Below, piece by piece: positions 4,620-5,018 of a DNA stretch of 5,018 nt (the stretch's first letter is position 1; every line of letters begins with the position of its first letter). Origin of the DNA: Thermoflexibacter sp. Lineage in GTDB: Bacteria > Bacteroidota > Bacteroidia > Cytophagales > Thermoflexibacteraceae. The notes beneath the pieces are model-generated. The model worked only from the letters and a program-made list of their open reading frames with translations, ran no database searches and was not told the origin of the DNA. The translations under genes and the position numbers were made by a program. Where the stretch lies: contig JALOMS010000411.1 of the NCBI GenBank assembly GCA_025455345.1, positions 1-5,018 of the forward strand. Direction: 5' to 3'.

Positions 4620-4838
4620 TTATGCCATGTAATACAAATATAGCATCAAACTCAAATGTAACTCTTTCATTAACTGCTTCTTGCGAAACTGGTCTTGCTC
4701 AGAGGCGAGTTGGAGAAGGCGGTCAGTAGGGAACTGACTCATCATGCTTTGTGTATGTTCTATCACCTTCATCAATTCATTAATTTCTCGAATAATGAGT
4801 TCTGGTTTTCTGGGAGTGATTGGGGAGAGTGTTTCCAT
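4620..4838 (-). CDS. Small helical protein of unknown function
   Basis: The 72-residue protein is predicted to be almost all alpha-helical, with a charged coiled-coil-like stretch (IIREINELMKVIEHTQSMM) and a C-terminal part containing QFPTDRLLQLASEQDQFRKKQ. No known domain is recognised with confidence. No signal peptide or clear membrane segment is seen. It starts 4 bases after the stop codon of the upstream leftward gene (4843-5018), so the two are surely cotranscribed and probably work together. The partner looks like a nucleotidyltransferase-fold protein, so this may be its regulatory or antitoxin-like companion, but that is inference. The spacing, the sensible composition and the absence of a competing gene support it as real. 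Confidence 0.7.
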   Translation of the reverse strand: METLSPITPRKPELIIREINELMKVIEHTQSMMSQFPTDRLLQLASEQDQFRKKQLMKELHLSLMLYLYYMA

Positions 4839-4842
4839 TGTG

Positions 4843-5018
4843 TTAAATTTTAATTTTCATTTCAACAAATCCTTTGGGATTGTCTTCTCTATCATAACCA
4901 ATCAAATTTACTAAGTCTATGTCTTGGGGATTTAATTTATTACTCACGAAACTACCATCAATCCATTGTATAAAGCTCATTTTCAATATATTACGCAAAT
5001 CAAGTTGATAGTTAATTA
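4843..5018 (-). CDS. Nucleotidyltransferase-like protein, 3' end only
   Basis: Only the last 57 residues are inside the window; the 5' part lies beyond position 5018. The frame is open to the edge and ends at TAA (4843-4845). The visible part contains FIQWIDGSFVSNKLNPQDIDLVNLI. This gives G-S-x9-D-I-D, matching the hG[GS]-x(7-13)-Dh[DE]h motif of the minimal nucleotidyltransferase (MNT) superfamily; it also resembles DUF6932-type proteins as I remember them. The residues after the motif are few (about 22) for a full MNT fold, so the protein may be a short variant or C-terminally truncated. It sits 4 bases upstream of the 72-residue helical protein. A methionine at 4978-4980 (12 codons in) is unlikely to be the true start because the frame continues upstream. 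Confidence 0.7.
   Translation of the reverse strand, partial: INYQLDLRNILKMSFIQWIDGSFVSNKLNPQDIDLVNLIGYDREDNPKGFVEMKIKI

Overview
The window looks like accessory DNA from an AT-rich member of the Bacteroidota, probably the Cytophagales or a neighbouring group. The evidence is the lack of Shine-Dalgarno sites before most genes, two good matches to the Bacteroidota promoter form TTTG-N20-TAnnTTTG, and palindromic interspersed repeats. The protein families present (FGE/SUMF1-like proteins with N-terminal adaptor domains, an OmpA-family protein, and a PIN toxin with a small antitoxin) also fit. No species can be named from the sequence alone.

Left part (1-2488): a 14-bp tandem repeat and a cluster of inverted repeats lead into two paralogous FGE-sulfatase/SUMF1-like genes in the same orientation. 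The first (215-1000) is almost only the FGE domain. The second (1145-2488) adds an N-terminal domain resembling conflict-system effector-associated domains, then three helical repeats of about 38 residues. The paralogues agree at roughly two thirds of positions through the core, by eye. Identity collapses over one 25-codon block near the C-terminus, without any indel, and returns at GFRVC. This is the place and form of the variable region of diversity-generating retroelement (DGR) target proteins with a C-type-lectin/FGE fold. No reverse transcriptase or template repeat lies in the window. Each paralogue also carries its own in-frame G-rich palindromic insertion at a different site.

Middle part (2489-3901): a gene-poor stretch of about 320 bp full of small hairpins, then a 108-bp module, the OmpA-family gene (2965-3783), and a second copy of the module. 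Each copy holds a strong palindrome, a second hairpin followed by six T, and a rightward promoter match. Each copy therefore looks able to end the upstream transcript and start the downstream one.

Right part (3902-5018): a two-gene toxin-antitoxin operon (small antitoxin, then a PIN-domain RNase, overlapping by ATGA), driven by the second module. A short convergent gap with a hairpin separates it from two leftward genes: a 72-residue helical protein and, upstream of it, the 3' end of a gene with a nucleotidyltransferase-like G-S-x9-D-x-D motif that runs off the window. The genes do not form one operon. They read as separate small cassettes of defence, sensing and stress type, joined by repeats that provide terminators and promoters.
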